DNA of 64,000 nt from Alternaria dauci (lineage: Eukaryota; Ascomycota; Dothideomycetes; Pleosporales; Pleosporaceae), in assembly GCF_042100115.1 (NCBI RefSeq), contig NC_091277.1:2542001-2606000 (forward strand). Direction: 5' to 3'. This document shows positions 11,178 through 22,073 of this stretch, in pieces (within the stretch, counting starts at the first letter, position 1; each line of letters opens with the position of its first letter). The position numbers were made by a program, and so were the translations under genes. The notes below the pieces were generated by a model. It was given only the letters and a program-made list of their open reading frames with translations, was not told the origin of the DNA and made no database searches.

Positions 11178-11612
11178 TGTGTTGTGAGATGTGTGAGCCG
11201 TGTGAGGTTTGGAAGATGTAGTAGCTAGGGAATAAAACACTGTGACTCTGTGTATGTGGTTTTAGTGGAAGAGGAATCAAAATGCACCTCTGCATGTGAA
11301 GTCGAAGCCGCTAAAGCTACTCATGGATCTCATGCCTCGGCCCATGAACGTCGGTGCTGCATGACCAAAAACTCCGATGTCTGCTCCGTATCCATCTCCA
11401 TGTACACCAAGTATCCCCGCTCCCGATAATCTCAATCTGCGCATCTCGAACCATCACCGCCGGGAGTCCGCATCCAACGCACCACGCACGCCCATTGCAC
11501 GCCGCCATTCACCCAGCACCCGAAAACCACCACATAAACACGCCCACACGCCCACTCCCACTCCCCCAAACCCAACCAACCACCGCATGTCTCCATCCCC
11601 CCATCTCCAAAA

Positions 11613-12182
11613 ATGACCGACCGCACAATAATCGGCACCAACGCCTCCCCCACAAACCCAACACCTCTCTCCGCGCCCCAAGAACAACAAGTCAAAGACC
11701 TCTACTACAAAAACGTGCGCGCGAAATGCGCCCAAGAAATCGAAACCTTTGCCCAATGCGCCCTCGGCCGCACTTTCACCATGATTTACGCGTGCAGAGC
11801 GCCGCGGTTAGCCATGAACGCGTGTATGCTTCAGTACCAGAATCAGGAGGAGATGGATCGGGCGCGGGCGGAGTGGTTTAGGGGGGCGGAGGAGAGGAGA
11901 CAGGTATGTTATCTTATTTTCCCTTTAGGTTTACCTTTACGGGTGATGGAGAGGGGATGGGTGGGGGGGATGAAGCTGACAATGCGACAGGCGAGAATAG
12001 AGCATCAGAGGCGATTGGAGGATGCGAGGGAGAAACACAAGGAGTGGTGGAATTTGGATGATCAGGGACGGACGGTGGGGAGGGCGGCCGAGATGGTGAA
12101 TGAGAAGGGGTTGAGGAGGCGGGAGGAGAATAGGGTGGATGCGAGTGGGGTTACGAGGGGAGGGGTGTATGGGTCGAGATGA
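11613..12182 (+). CDS. CMC1-like twin CX9C mitochondrial protein
   Basis: Exons 11613-11903 and 11991-12182 give 160 residues. The conserved core is KCAQEIETFAQC followed by CRAPRLAMNAC, a twin C-x9-C coiled-coil-helix-coiled-coil-helix fold. Proteins of this type are oxidised by Mia40 in the intermembrane space, and Cmc1 supports cytochrome c oxidase (Cox1) assembly. The 87 bp intron (GTATGT...GACAG, branch GCTGAC) has no stop and is a multiple of three, so an unspliced reading adds 29 residues rich in hydrophobics. Splicing joins AEERRQ to ARIEHQRRLED smoothly, which I prefer. Confidence 0.82.
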   Translation: MTDRTIIGTNASPTNPTPLSAPQEQQVKDLYYKNVRAKCAQEIETFAQCALGRTFTMIYACRAPRLAMNACMLQYQNQEEMDRARAEWFRGAEERRQVCYLIFPLGLPLRVMERGWVGGMKLTMRQARIEHQRRLEDAREKHKEWWNLDDQGRTVGRAAEMVNEKGLRRREENRVDASGVTRGGVYGSR

Positions 12183-12509
12183 GGGGGCGGTAGGAAGAGG
12201 AGAAAGGAAAAAAGTAATGTGATATGAGGATATGCGAGGAAGATGCATGCTGGTTGCTGCACGTTCATAGCGGAAGCATATTGTATTATAACTGTAAATA
12301 CTCGCCCTCCGTTTCAAAGCAGAACAAGAGCTTTGCCAGCTCTGGTATACCCTTTTTGCCAGCTCCGACGCCCAACGCCGTTGCAAATGCTACAGACTAA
12401 AAAGAACCCTCCTCAACCAACCAAGACCAAACGCCCTTTTCTCCATCGTATCCTAGCTACTACCCCGTAAAGTCCGCGACTCCTCACTACTCCCCCGAGA
12501 ACCCCCCTC

Positions 12510-13370
12510 CTACGGATTATTCTCGCGATTCATCCCCATAGCCTCCTCAAACTCATCATCGTCCTCGTCCTCCTCACCATCCATACCCCCCATATCCGTA
12601 TCCTTGCCCTCCTCACCATTCACCACCGCACCCCCAACGGGCCCCCCACCAAACCCAACATTCTCTGCCGCACCACCACCATCAACTTCCATCTCATCCT
12701 CATCATCCCCCGCATTCTCCTCCTCCAGCAACTCCTCCTCCCACGCTCCCTTAACGCCCCACCCCACCCCCGTAAAACAATACCTCTCCGGCGGCAACCT
12801 CACCCCAAACTCCCTTTCCACCCTCGGCAACGCAATCCGGTTCCGTTCCTGCGCGACCTCGCTCATAAACTCTTTACCGAGCGTGGCCTGAAATGTACCC
12901 GCTGCGCGCGCACCGACCGCTGTTCGTAGCGCCGCGAGACTGACGCCTTCGTTCGCGTCGTCGCCGGCGGCGCCAGCGCGTTTCTTGGTAGAAGATGTGG
13001 TAGGCAGCGGCGGTTCATAGCTCAGTGCGTCGGAGAGGATGGAGGATGTGTAGCGGTATGCGAAGTCGAGGAGTTGGAGCGGGACCCGCTCCGTGTAGGC
13101 GTGTACGCCCATGTTGGCGAGGATGAGGTGGATGAGGCGGGCGTCGCGGGGGCGTTTGGAGGTCCCTGGGTCGGAGAGGGAAGTGGATGGGAAGGCGGGG
13201 TTCATGGATGGCGCGGTGGATGTGGATGTGGTTGTTGGGTTTGTGTTGCCGTTTGTTTGAGGTTGTTGCGAGGGTTGGGGTTGCGCTGGGGGACTGAGGG
13301 TTGGCGCGTTGGCGGTTGCGGGCGGGGTTGAGATGCCATTTTGCATCGTTTCGGCGGCGGGCGACGCCAT
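12510..13370 (-). CDS. TAF9: TFIID/SAGA subunit TAF9
   Basis: A single exon encodes 286 residues. After a Pro/Ser/Thr/Gln-rich leader, residues 70-190 carry the TAF9 histone fold (DARLIHLILANMGVHAYTE, VPLQLLDFAYRYTSSIL, then KEFMSEVAQERNRIALP). The conserved FGVRLPPERYCFTG ends the family domain. An acidic Asp/Glu/Gly-rich tail follows. TAF9 pairs with TAF6 in TFIID and SAGA. A short Lys-Arg insert (TTSSTKKRAGAAGDDANEG) splits the fold between helices, as is common in filamentous fungi. Confidence 0.95.
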   Translation of the reverse strand: MASPAAETMQNGISTPPATANAPTLSPPAQPQPSQQPQTNGNTNPTTTSTSTAPSMNPAFPSTSLSDPGTSKRPRDARLIHLILANMGVHAYTERVPLQLLDFAYRYTSSILSDALSYEPPLPTTSSTKKRAGAAGDDANEGVSLAALRTAVGARAAGTFQATLGKEFMSEVAQERNRIALPRVEREFGVRLPPERYCFTGVGWGVKGAWEEELLEEENAGDDEDEMEVDGGGAAENVGFGGGPVGGAVVNGEEGKDTDMGGMDGEEDEDDDEFEEAMGMNRENNP

Positions 13371-13985
13371 GGTGGAGTGAGAGTTGTGGTCGGGGTTGTG
13401 TGTGGATCGAGGTTGAGGTTGAGGTTGCGCGTGGTGAAGTTGCGAGGACGCGAAGGCTTGGCGTGCGCGTGCGGCTCAAGTGGCTAGCTAGAATCTGGGG
13501 CGAGCTAGCGTCACGCTAGCGAATTACGGATGGAGGTTGAGGGAACATGCTGCACGGGACATGATGCTACACTCACGGAGCTTGCAAGTCTAAGAACAAA
13601 ATAAGCAGGATTTCTCGAGATGCTGTTAAAGACTTGAGGTGAATGTTGAGCTGCATACACAAGTTAATCTCGCCACCTGCTCACAGTCAGACAGTCTGCA
13701 AACTACGTCAACAGATATCCAACACGGAAAGAGCGCATTAGCGTTCGTGCGACAGATGCATCGAACCAAGCATTAAGGCCAGGACAAGACTACCCGCATG
13801 TCTACTCTCGACTCCACGATCCTCACACCATTCTTAGCGTAGACGCAATGATTGAATGAGATAAAAACAATCATATCAATAAATTACACTCATAATCCCA
13901 CACAGAATCTTGACCTGTTCCATCCATCACCACCCAACGCCAATCCATGCCATGCTATGCAGTCAACACAAAAAAAAACCACCAC
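13371..13985. other. Intergenic region (TAF9 promoter side, PAH1 terminator side)
   Basis: About 600 bp between two minus-strand genes. I see no coding pattern or repeat here; it should hold the TAF9 promoter and the PAH1 3' UTR. Confidence 0.4.
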
Positions 13986-16298
13986 CTACCTCGCCCTCGG
14001 CGTCGGCGACCTCTCTCTGCCACTCAACTCCTTCATGCGCTCCACCGTCGTATCCAGCCCCATCTCAATCGACGGCGTAAGGCCCTCAATCTGCGTCCTC
14101 TCATCCTCATCCTCTTCATCATACACATCGCCCGCCTCTTCCCCATACCGCCTCTCATCGTCGTACTCGCCCCCCTCTATACTCTCCACAATCGAATCCT
14201 CCATGCCATCCCCCTCACCCTCACCCATCTCCTCCACCGACTCCCTACTCAAATAACTCGCCTCCAGATCCTCGCCAACATCGGATCCCATTTCATCCTC
14301 GCTCCTTATACTCTGTGCCTCCGTCTCTTCATCATCCTCCTCCTCCTGCTCACTCTCACTATCCGTAAAATCCGCAATATCCAACGGTTTCTCCCTCCAA
14401 TAATTAAAATCTGTATACGCCTCTCCACCCGCAGGCACCAACAACCCCACCGGCGGAAAAAAATGATCCACAATCTCCCTCATACTCGCGTATCCCGTTT
14501 TATAACTATTCAGCGACAACACATCCAAACTAACCTCTGCATTCGAATTAATCGTAAAGATGCGCGTCGACGGAATATTGACAGAGCGGTAGCTCAACGC
14601 ATCCGTAAACCTGTTTCCAAAGCCTGCATAAAACGGCGTCTGGTGCGCCGGTTTATCAAAGAGTTGCATGATATCCCTCAGACACGCCATCTTGAAGACT
14701 TCGGGCTTACGCAGATAGATCTCGCGGCGCAGCGCGGCGATAGTACGATCTGGACTCATTATCACCGGGCCTTTGGGGAGCCGGTAGTTGTCTTGGACCA
14801 CGCCGTTGAGATACGCGCGTGTCGTGTCTGCCTGGCCCACGGACCGGGATGTCAGGTAAAAGATATTGTATCCGTTGTTCACGATATCTGTGTACAGTTT
14901 CGCAACACCCTGATGCGTCCAGTCGCGTCCAATCATGTTGAGGACGTGGCCCAGGGCATCGGATTTGGTAATGGTGCCGTCAATGTCTGAGATTACGATT
15001 GGCACGTCGTGTTTCCAGTAGAACATGTAGGCCTCGCACTTGCTCCTGTTGACCGTAAACGACATGGTGTTCGCGCCGGGCTTGAGGTTCAGCGCACGCA
15101 GCTGCTCGGACGTGAGACGCAGCGTCTTGGCGTACGTCTTAGTCTCTGGCCGCGCTTTTGCCGTCTGGGTCGACGCGTTGGGGGAATGCGGCGCAGAAGA
15201 TCCCAGCGCGCTGTCCGAGTCTCGTCGTGTGGGAAACTGCGCTGTGTCGTCGCTGCGGCCGCTGTCGGACTGGTAGCCCGGGTCTGACAAGGCATCTGTC
15301 GACTGCAACGCGGCTTCGTTGAGGACGTTCATGCTCGTTTTTGCCATGGCGGCTGCTTTTGCTTCCTCGCTGCTGTAGATCCAGAGGTTGCCGTTCTCGT
15401 CGGCGCCAATGAGTGCGCCAATGTCGTAGTCGCCTGCGAGTTCGTCGGACAAGATGCGCCGGGCTATGACCTCTGCGCGCAGGGCATCCTCCTCGCTGCT
15501 CTTGTAGCCCGTCATGTCGAGCTCGAGGTCGCCCGTCTCGGTGACCTTGTTGGGGATGTTGGAGGTGAAGAGCTTCTTGGAGAGCTTGATGGCGCGGGCG
15601 AGTGCCTCGCTGGCGGACACGGGCGGCGGGCTCGCTGAGCGGGTTGACCTGTTCCAGGCCGTCGCATCCTCCTTGCTGATCTGTAGCGGCCCTCGCTCTG
15701 GCCCTGTGCCGTGTGCTTCTGTGCCCGCGAACGTCTTGGCGAAGCCGTCCTTCACTGACGGAACTGTCTCATCTGTGCTTGCCCGCTGCATGTGGAAGCC
15801 AGACCAGTCGCCCGACTTTGGCCGCCCGAACTCTGCCTCGGCGTGTATGCTGTCGGACGTGGGGACCGACATGGACATGCGCCCCCTCCGCCTGCTCATG
15901 CCGGCATTGTCCAGGTCAAAGGGCTCGGGCTCGTCAAAGGCGCGCTCCGACGGCATTTCGACGGGCTTCTGCTCTGGACTCGCGGCGGGCGAGGCAATGG
16001 GCGACGTCTGCATCTCGGCGGGGATGGAGCGCGTCGTTTCAAAGACAAAAAACGCCTCGCCGCCCTCGCCCAGCTTCATCGAGTAGTCCTGCAGCTCGCC
16101 ATTGACCCTGAACTCGACCTTCTTGTCCGAGGGCCGCAGGATCTGGTACTTGCCGAAGCGGACGTGGAAGGGCGAGCAGGCGAGGCTGCCGTCTTCGTGC
16201 TCGACGACGATGGTGTCGATGGCGCCGCTGAGCGTGGCGGGGTTGATGGAGTTCCAGCCCTTGGACACGCTGCCCGTGATGGATCGCACGTAGTTCAT
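13986..16298 (-). CDS. PAH1: Phosphatidate phosphatase PAH1 (lipin, Ned1/Smp2)
   Basis: A single exon encodes 770 residues. The N-terminal lipin domain begins MNYVRSITGSVSKGWNSINP and contains FHVRFGKYQILRPSDKKVEF. The C-terminal HAD phosphatase domain has the catalytic DIDGTITKSD (DxDGT), GRDWTHQG, YLTSRSVGQADTTR, LPKGPVIMSPD and GFGNRFTDALSY. The enzyme dephosphorylates phosphatidate to diacylglycerol at the ER and nuclear membrane and so balances storage lipid against phospholipid synthesis. The linker is Ser/Pro-rich with likely phosphorylation sites, and the tail is strongly acidic, as in the yeast protein. It is divergent from the FN3 gene. Confidence 0.96.
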   Translation of the reverse strand: MNYVRSITGSVSKGWNSINPATLSGAIDTIVVEHEDGSLACSPFHVRFGKYQILRPSDKKVEFRVNGELQDYSMKLGEGGEAFFVFETTRSIPAEMQTSPIASPAASPEQKPVEMPSERAFDEPEPFDLDNAGMSRRRGRMSMSVPTSDSIHAEAEFGRPKSGDWSGFHMQRASTDETVPSVKDGFAKTFAGTEAHGTGPERGPLQISKEDATAWNRSTRSASPPPVSASEALARAIKLSKKLFTSNIPNKVTETGDLELDMTGYKSSEEDALRAEVIARRILSDELAGDYDIGALIGADENGNLWIYSSEEAKAAAMAKTSMNVLNEAALQSTDALSDPGYQSDSGRSDDTAQFPTRRDSDSALGSSAPHSPNASTQTAKARPETKTYAKTLRLTSEQLRALNLKPGANTMSFTVNRSKCEAYMFYWKHDVPIVISDIDGTITKSDALGHVLNMIGRDWTHQGVAKLYTDIVNNGYNIFYLTSRSVGQADTTRAYLNGVVQDNYRLPKGPVIMSPDRTIAALRREIYLRKPEVFKMACLRDIMQLFDKPAHQTPFYAGFGNRFTDALSYRSVNIPSTRIFTINSNAEVSLDVLSLNSYKTGYASMREIVDHFFPPVGLLVPAGGEAYTDFNYWREKPLDIADFTDSESEQEEEDDEETEAQSIRSEDEMGSDVGEDLEASYLSRESVEEMGEGEGDGMEDSIVESIEGGEYDDERRYGEEAGDVYDEEDEDERTQIEGLTPSIEMGLDTTVERMKELSGRERSPTPRAR

Positions 16299-17131
16299 CG
16301 TAGCCGTCTATGGGCGCGGCGGCCCTCTTGCGCGATGCGGAGGAGATGAGTGTTGGAGATGTTTGTAGCGAGCGTTGGAATGTTCGTCAGAAGTGTTTTA
16401 CAGATCAAGTGGTGTGAGTGGGTGTCAGGAGTTTGCAGTCTTTCTTCACATGTCAGTGGGCTTGCACCGAGGGAAGGAACGGCGATGTGTGCGAGAGGAA
16501 TGGAAATCAGGAGTGAGGGTACTTTTGCGGTGATGTGCCTAGGCAAAGGGCAGCCTTGGGTTATGCTGTCACCGCGCGCGTCACGGGCCCGACGACGTCT
16601 GCCCGAGATCATGGGGTGCCATTGCCGGAGTAAGCGGCAGGCATTTGCAGAATCGAATCGAGCAGAATCGGGCACAATCGACCATGGAGCGCAGCGATGC
16701 GCGCATGTGCTCATGCAGAGTCGGGAGGATTATCTTTCACATGCTGCAGAGGCGCACGCAGATTGGAGACATTCGAGGCCGGCGTATATGTTGGGACGGC
16801 TACTGGCCCAACCGCTTTTGCGTCAACACATGTGAGCCATCCTAATCGCGATGCATATTTTCTAGACGACGCCACGCTTAAGCTTCCATGTCGGACAGCC
16901 ACTGCCCCGCTAGCTGGTAGGAGCAGGCTGCAAGTGAATGCGGAGGTGCAGGGTGGAGCAGCCAAGCCGCCGCATGGGCTTGCAGCTCGGCCATTTGCGG
17001 CCGTGGTGCACATGACGCCCGCTTGGATATCGCATTCTTCACCACTCGCATGGAGACGTCTGGCACCTGCCAACATGTTCTCGGAACCGTCTTCGTCGCT
17101 GTACTGGCCGCCAGATGTCGCTCGCTATGAC
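16299..17131. promoter_or_regulatory. Divergent promoter region of PAH1 and the FN3 gene
   Basis: No gene is supported. An exact match to the yeast inositol-response element WYTTCAYRTG (TCTTCACATG) lies at 16443-16452, 145 bp before the PAH1 ATG. A 9-of-10 match (CTTTCACATG) lies at 16734-16743. Whether filamentous fungi use this element is uncertain. Confidence 0.3.
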
Positions 17132-20100
17132 ATGGAGGCCCTCTTGTCCGCGTCGTCCGGGTGGCTGAGGACGGCGTGCATTGTCTCGGCGCTGTTCTGG
17201 TAGGAATTACTCATTAGCAGACAAGACGAGTAACGCGCAGATGTTAATGTCTCTCCAGGGTCGCCTTCCGCGCCTACCAGGTCCTCACGCAGCCCGTTGA
17301 GAAGCTGGTGCAGGTGCTCGGTCTCGAGGTGCCCGTCGCGCCCCTCGTCTCGCTCGCTGGCATCAAGGCCGACGGCGTGCTGCTGCACTGGAAGCCCCCA
17401 GACCAGCGGACGTCTGTCCTGAAATATGTGATTCGAATCAACGGCATAGACAGTACGTGTGTCGAGTTGTATCGTGGCATCACATCTGACAGGCACAGTT
17501 GGCGACATATCGCCCCAGGAATCCTCCATCACCATCGAGAACCTGCAGCCCGACCGCCACTACACCATCCGCATCGTCACGCTCAACTCGTCGAGCTTCC
17601 AGGCCCCCAGCGTGCCCATCCGCCTGCGCACCCTCCCCGCCGACTCGGATGACTTCTACGGCCCCCACCCGCCCAAAGACGCGCCCCTCCCCACCGACGA
17701 CAATGACTACACGCCCACGCCCGTCATCCGCCCCAACAAGGCCCTCGCCGAGGTCGTCACTTCTGTCGCCGCCCCGCCCATGACGCGCGAGCACAGCAAC
17801 AGCACCTCGCGCATGAGACGTCCGGATATCGGACGGAGGGTCTCGCCCGCATCGCAGTCGCAAGAGGGGAGGCAGGCGCAAGAGGCAGAGGGCCCAGACT
17901 CTATCCGCCAGCTGACTGAGAAGTTGGATGCGCTCCGACGCGAGCTGGACGACATGGAGCGTCAGATCCAGGACGAGGACCAGGAGTTTATCACTCAGAA
18001 AGCCATTTTGATCGACAAGCGCGACGAGAAAAAGGCCGCGTTGAAGGAAAAGGAAGACGCTAGTCGCGACCTGCGAAAAGAAGTGGCCAGTCTGGAGCGC
18101 CAAAACGCCGCTGCGCAGACCAGACGCATGCAGCAAGAACGAGTGCTACGCCAAAAAGAAACCGAGCGCAAGAAGCTCAAAGACGACGTCGCCAAGTGGA
18201 CGCGGGAGGCGGGCGAACTCCGCGACACGGCCGAGAAGATCAAGCAGGAGCAGGCTGAGTACCAGGCTGCCTCCGAGAAGCGCGTCCAGGACCTGAAAGA
18301 CAAGTATGCCGAAGAGACACAGGCGAACAAGGTGCTCGAGGACGCGATTCGCGAAAAGGGCATTCACATCAAGGCTCTGGAAGAAGAGAGGCACAAGCTG
18401 GAGGAGGGCCAGGAAGGTGCCGAAGCCGCAGATGGCCCTGACAACGCGGAGAGGGAAGAGGACAATCGCTGGAAGATGACGCTGGGGCTTTTGCAGCAGC
18501 AATATGCGCAAGCTTGGTCGCTATATGCCGAAGCTGAAAGAGCCCACCAGGACGCTACAAGCAGGTTGACGTACATGCAACAACGCCGTCTGAGCCAGCC
18601 CCAGCTCTTCTCCGGCCCGCCTGTCCCAGAGATGGGTCCTGTCAGAAGGAACAGCCAACGCGCTCGTCCTCTCAGCATGCGCGAAGGACTTCTCTCCCAA
18701 GCTACTGGCGGCTTCGTGCACACTTCGTCAGCTCCGTTCAACAGCATCCCCACGACTGTCTCGCCGTCCTTTGCAACAGCAACACCTTATTTCAACCCAG
18801 TGAACGGCATGGCTTTGCCGCCCCGTACATACAGTACGTCCTTTTCGCAGGCCGACTTTGAGTCGCTGACTGGCGGCGCGCCCATGAGTCCGACGGCTGG
18901 CGCGTTGCTCCCTGCCGGCCTCTTTGGCGACGACTTGGGTCTCACGGAAGACGAGGACGACGACCCAGGGCCGCCCCAAGCCCCCTCACTAGACCCTTCG
19001 CCCAACATGCGTCATGTTCTCCCCGGCCTCGGAGCGCCCGGGACCATGAATCCTACCATGCAGAGCGGAAGCTCGCCAGCCTCACCACAGAGCGGGTCGC
19101 CCAGTGCTCTCGCCAGTCCCCGGGATAGCGCGGGCGAACTACCCTTCTACCCCAACCCAAGCAAGAACGATGACAACGCAGACAACGACCGCCGCTCCAT
19201 ACACTCGACGTCGTCCTCCTTCCACATCAACACCAACCCCCAAGCCTCCCGCTTCGGCGGCCTCTTTGGCCTGAACCGCGCACGCGGCAAGACCTTTTCC
19301 GACGACGGGCCTGCGCTCGGCAGCCTGAAACCGAGTCAGAGCCAGAGCCTACCGCGACAAGACCACGGCCTCGATGGCCTGGGTAACGCGCATCGCCGGC
19401 GGGGCTCGCATTCTGAAGGCGGAGCGTGGTACGATACGTTTATCCGCACAAAGACGCAGCCGGTCGAGTCGCTGAGCTCGCCGAAACATGTGTCGACAAG
19501 AAAACGCCCGTTTAATATGTTTAGTAGCGTCAAGGGCGGGGGCGAGGATCCGTGGTTGAGGAATATTCTGGGCATGCAGCATCATCATCAGCAACAGCGT
19601 CCGTCGTCGCCGGGGCGTCAGGGGAGTACGAATTCTGGGGGTGGTGAAGGCATGGCGTTGCCGCGGCCGAGCACGGAGAGCCAGACAAGATTTGGATGGA
19701 ATGTGGATGCGTTTGGGGCGGCGCGGAGTAGTCCGTTGGGCGTGGATTGGAGCGTGGGGAATACGAATACGACGTCGTGGTCGAGGTTGGGGTCGAGGCG
19801 GCCGAGTATGCAGCACACTAGTAGCGCGACGCTGATTAACAATGGTGAGGATGGGGGTGCAGGTGGAGGAGATGGTGGGATCCACGACGATGTACTGGAT
19901 TTCCCGTCGAATACACGGAGTCCGACACAGGCGCCTATTGGGACGAGACCGCAGAGTAGTAGTGCTGCTGCTGCTGGTCATATGTCTTTTGGTCAACAGG
20001 GGACTGGTGCTTTACCGCCGATACCGCCGACGCCCCCGAAGCAGTTGAATCCCGCGGCGGCGAGTTTTACCATGTTCCAGCTCGGCAAGAAGACAACGGA

Positions 20101-20830
20101 CGAGGAAAAGGAACGCAAGGCGCGGGAAAAAGAAGCGAAGAAGGCGGAGAAGGCGGAGAAGAAGGAAAAGGAAAAAATGGAGAAGATGGAGAAGAAGGGA
20201 CAGAAGGATAAACATGCTGCTACAGCGTCGGAAACTGGCGATGCGACTGCGACGTCCCCTAGTATCGGCTATAACCCCAGAATGTCCCGCGATACACCGA
20301 GTCTGCTTTCTTCCACCGCGGACGCGAGTGAAGCTGCAACCAATAGTCCACGAGAGAGTCTTGAACGCCGCGTGAGTCATACAGCGGGCTCGGATATCAC
20401 GGCTAGTTCTTCGATTACGGGCAAAGAGAGCTTTATGCAGAAGTTGACGAGGAAGGGCAGTACGAATCAGTTTTTGTCGTTTGGGAAGAAGACAACTGGG
20501 GGGAGGGGTGGTAATACTGCGGGCGAGGGGTATGCGGTGCCTGAGACGCCGGATGAGGTTGAGGGGGCGGAGACGGGTAGTAGTAGTGGTGGATTTTTTG
20601 GACTGGGCGGGAGTATGAGTGTGAATGGGAGTCCGTTGATTGGTAGTGGGAGTACGGGGGCGGGGACGCCAAAGGATAGGACGGGTGGTGCGGGGGGCAT
20701 GTGGGGGAGTATTAAGAAGATTGGGAGGAAGGATAAGACGCCGAGTTTGCATGAGAGTATTGCTAGTGAGGCGACGGGGGAGGGTGGGGATGAGGATGAG
20801 GGGAAGGGGGTTGTTGGGCTGGGGGTGTGA
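17132..20830 (+). CDS. Membrane-anchored fibronectin type III / coiled-coil protein
   Basis: Three exons (17132-17199, 17259-17452, 17493-20830) give about 1,199 residues. The introns are 59 and 40 bp and join SALFW to VAFRAYQVL and NGIDS to TVGDISP. Residues 10-32 form one transmembrane segment. An FN3-like domain follows (residues 55-150: VSLAGIKADGVLLHWKPP, ITIENLQPDRHYTIRIVTLN), then a long coiled coil (about 224-450). The rest is a Ser/Pro/Gly-rich disordered region with a Lys/Glu block near residue 954. The start is uncertain: in-frame ATGs at 17075 and 17012 would lengthen the N-terminus. The family is widespread in ascomycetes, but its function is not known to me. Confidence 0.82.
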
Positions 20831-21310
20831 ACGGGTATTGTTTAGTTATGTATGCATGCGAAAAGAAGGTTGTTTGTTCTTGGTATAAGTGTTGTATTTC
20901 TGGGGTGATTAACTTGTGTTGAAGAGTTTGGGTTGGGATGGGGCTGTTGGTAAGATGCTAATATTAGTTTTGTGCTCTGGGAAAGATGATAGATGGGTGG
21001 TTGGTGGACTGTTTGCGAGTCTCTGCGCTCAGACTTGATGCGGCTGAACTTTGATACGTGCATTGAACACGGAAGGTCTGGTGAGTGTAACCAGGTAGTA
21101 TCAAGGTCAATATCTCTTTCAGACAGATAATCTCCTGTCTGCACAACGTTCATCTCGGAACTCATTCACTGCCTATCATGTCCATCATCGTTGTCTACTT
21201 CTTCCACATTTTCTCCATACATCCATCCATCCATACTCCTCCAGTGCTAGAAGCCAAACCATACAACTACCCCACCCATCCTTCTACCTTACAAACACAT
21301 CCACAGCACC
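20831..21310. other. Intergenic region between convergent genes
   Basis: Holds the 3' ends of the FN3 gene and of the small secreted protein gene on the opposite strand. No other feature is visible. Confidence 0.4.
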
Positions 21311-21696
21311 CTACGGCCACCCACACATCTTCTTACACGACACGCCATCAACATGCACACTTAAACAGATACGCTGACACGCAGAGCCGTGGCATGTCTA
21401 GCATAAATTAACACAGAATTAGCACTATCTTCTGAACGAACATACTTACTCACCTTTGTGCAGTTAATGAACGCCGTGGTGCACTTTTTACATGTAGTAC
21501 TGAGGACATTGGTGTGGATGCTCTGGTTGTGTTAGTATCGGGAGTAGAGCGGTGATGGGGGGTGGGGGCTTGCGGGAGCGGGAGCGGGAGCGGAGTCAAT
21601 GGTGGATAAAGGGGCGGCGATGGCGCGGGGGATGGCGCTGCCGAGTGTGGTGGTGGAGAGGGTTACGAGGAGGGCGAGGGGGGTGAAGGACTTCAT
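21311..21696 (-). CDS. Small secreted cysteine-rich protein, paralogue B
   Basis: Three exons (21696-21574, 21522-21454, 21397-21311) give 92 residues. A signal peptide (MKSFTPLALLVTLSTTTLGS) and an Ala/Pro-rich stretch precede eight cysteines arranged C-x2-C-x6-C-x3-C-x4-C-x3-C-x9-C-x3-C. Intron 2 (56 bp, GTGAGT...TAG) lies at exactly the position of the intron in paralogue A, just before the fourth Cys, in phase 0. Intron 1 (21523-21573, 51 bp) needs a GC donor (GCAAGC) but has a perfect TACTAAC branch and a CAG acceptor. Without it the frame would stop after 54 residues. The paralogy supports the spliced model. Effector or antimicrobial roles are possible but only inferred from type. Confidence 0.72.
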
Positions 21697-22073
21697 TTTG
21701 TTGAGGGTGTGATTGTTGAGGGTTCTGGATGTTTTGTTTAGTAAAAGTCTTGCTATATAGGAGTGTTTGGCGTATTTGTATATGAAGATGAGAGCGAACA
21801 TGACAGTCTGAGTGCTTCCATTATGTCCCTTACTGAGAAAGCTTGCGCCAAGACTGTAGGCTACCGCAGTGAGAGACTGCTACGCATATTGAAGTGACTT
21901 ACAGACTAAAAGGTCAGTGAAGGCGACCCGATCCACGACCGCTCTCATATCACGCATTCTCCTACTCGCTCTCTTACTTGTATATATACACCATCACCGC
22001 ATCACCACGATCAAATCTTCTCCGTCGCCCCAAACAATCACCTTCAAACGAACAACTCTTCCCTATCACCAAG
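21697..22073. promoter_or_regulatory. Shared bidirectional promoter of the cysteine-rich pair
   Basis: Only 377 bp separate the two ATGs. TATA-like boxes face both ways: TATATAG on the minus strand at 21753-21759 for paralogue B, and TATATATA at 21981-21988 on the plus strand for paralogue A. Co-expression is a reasonable inference from this layout. Confidence 0.5.
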
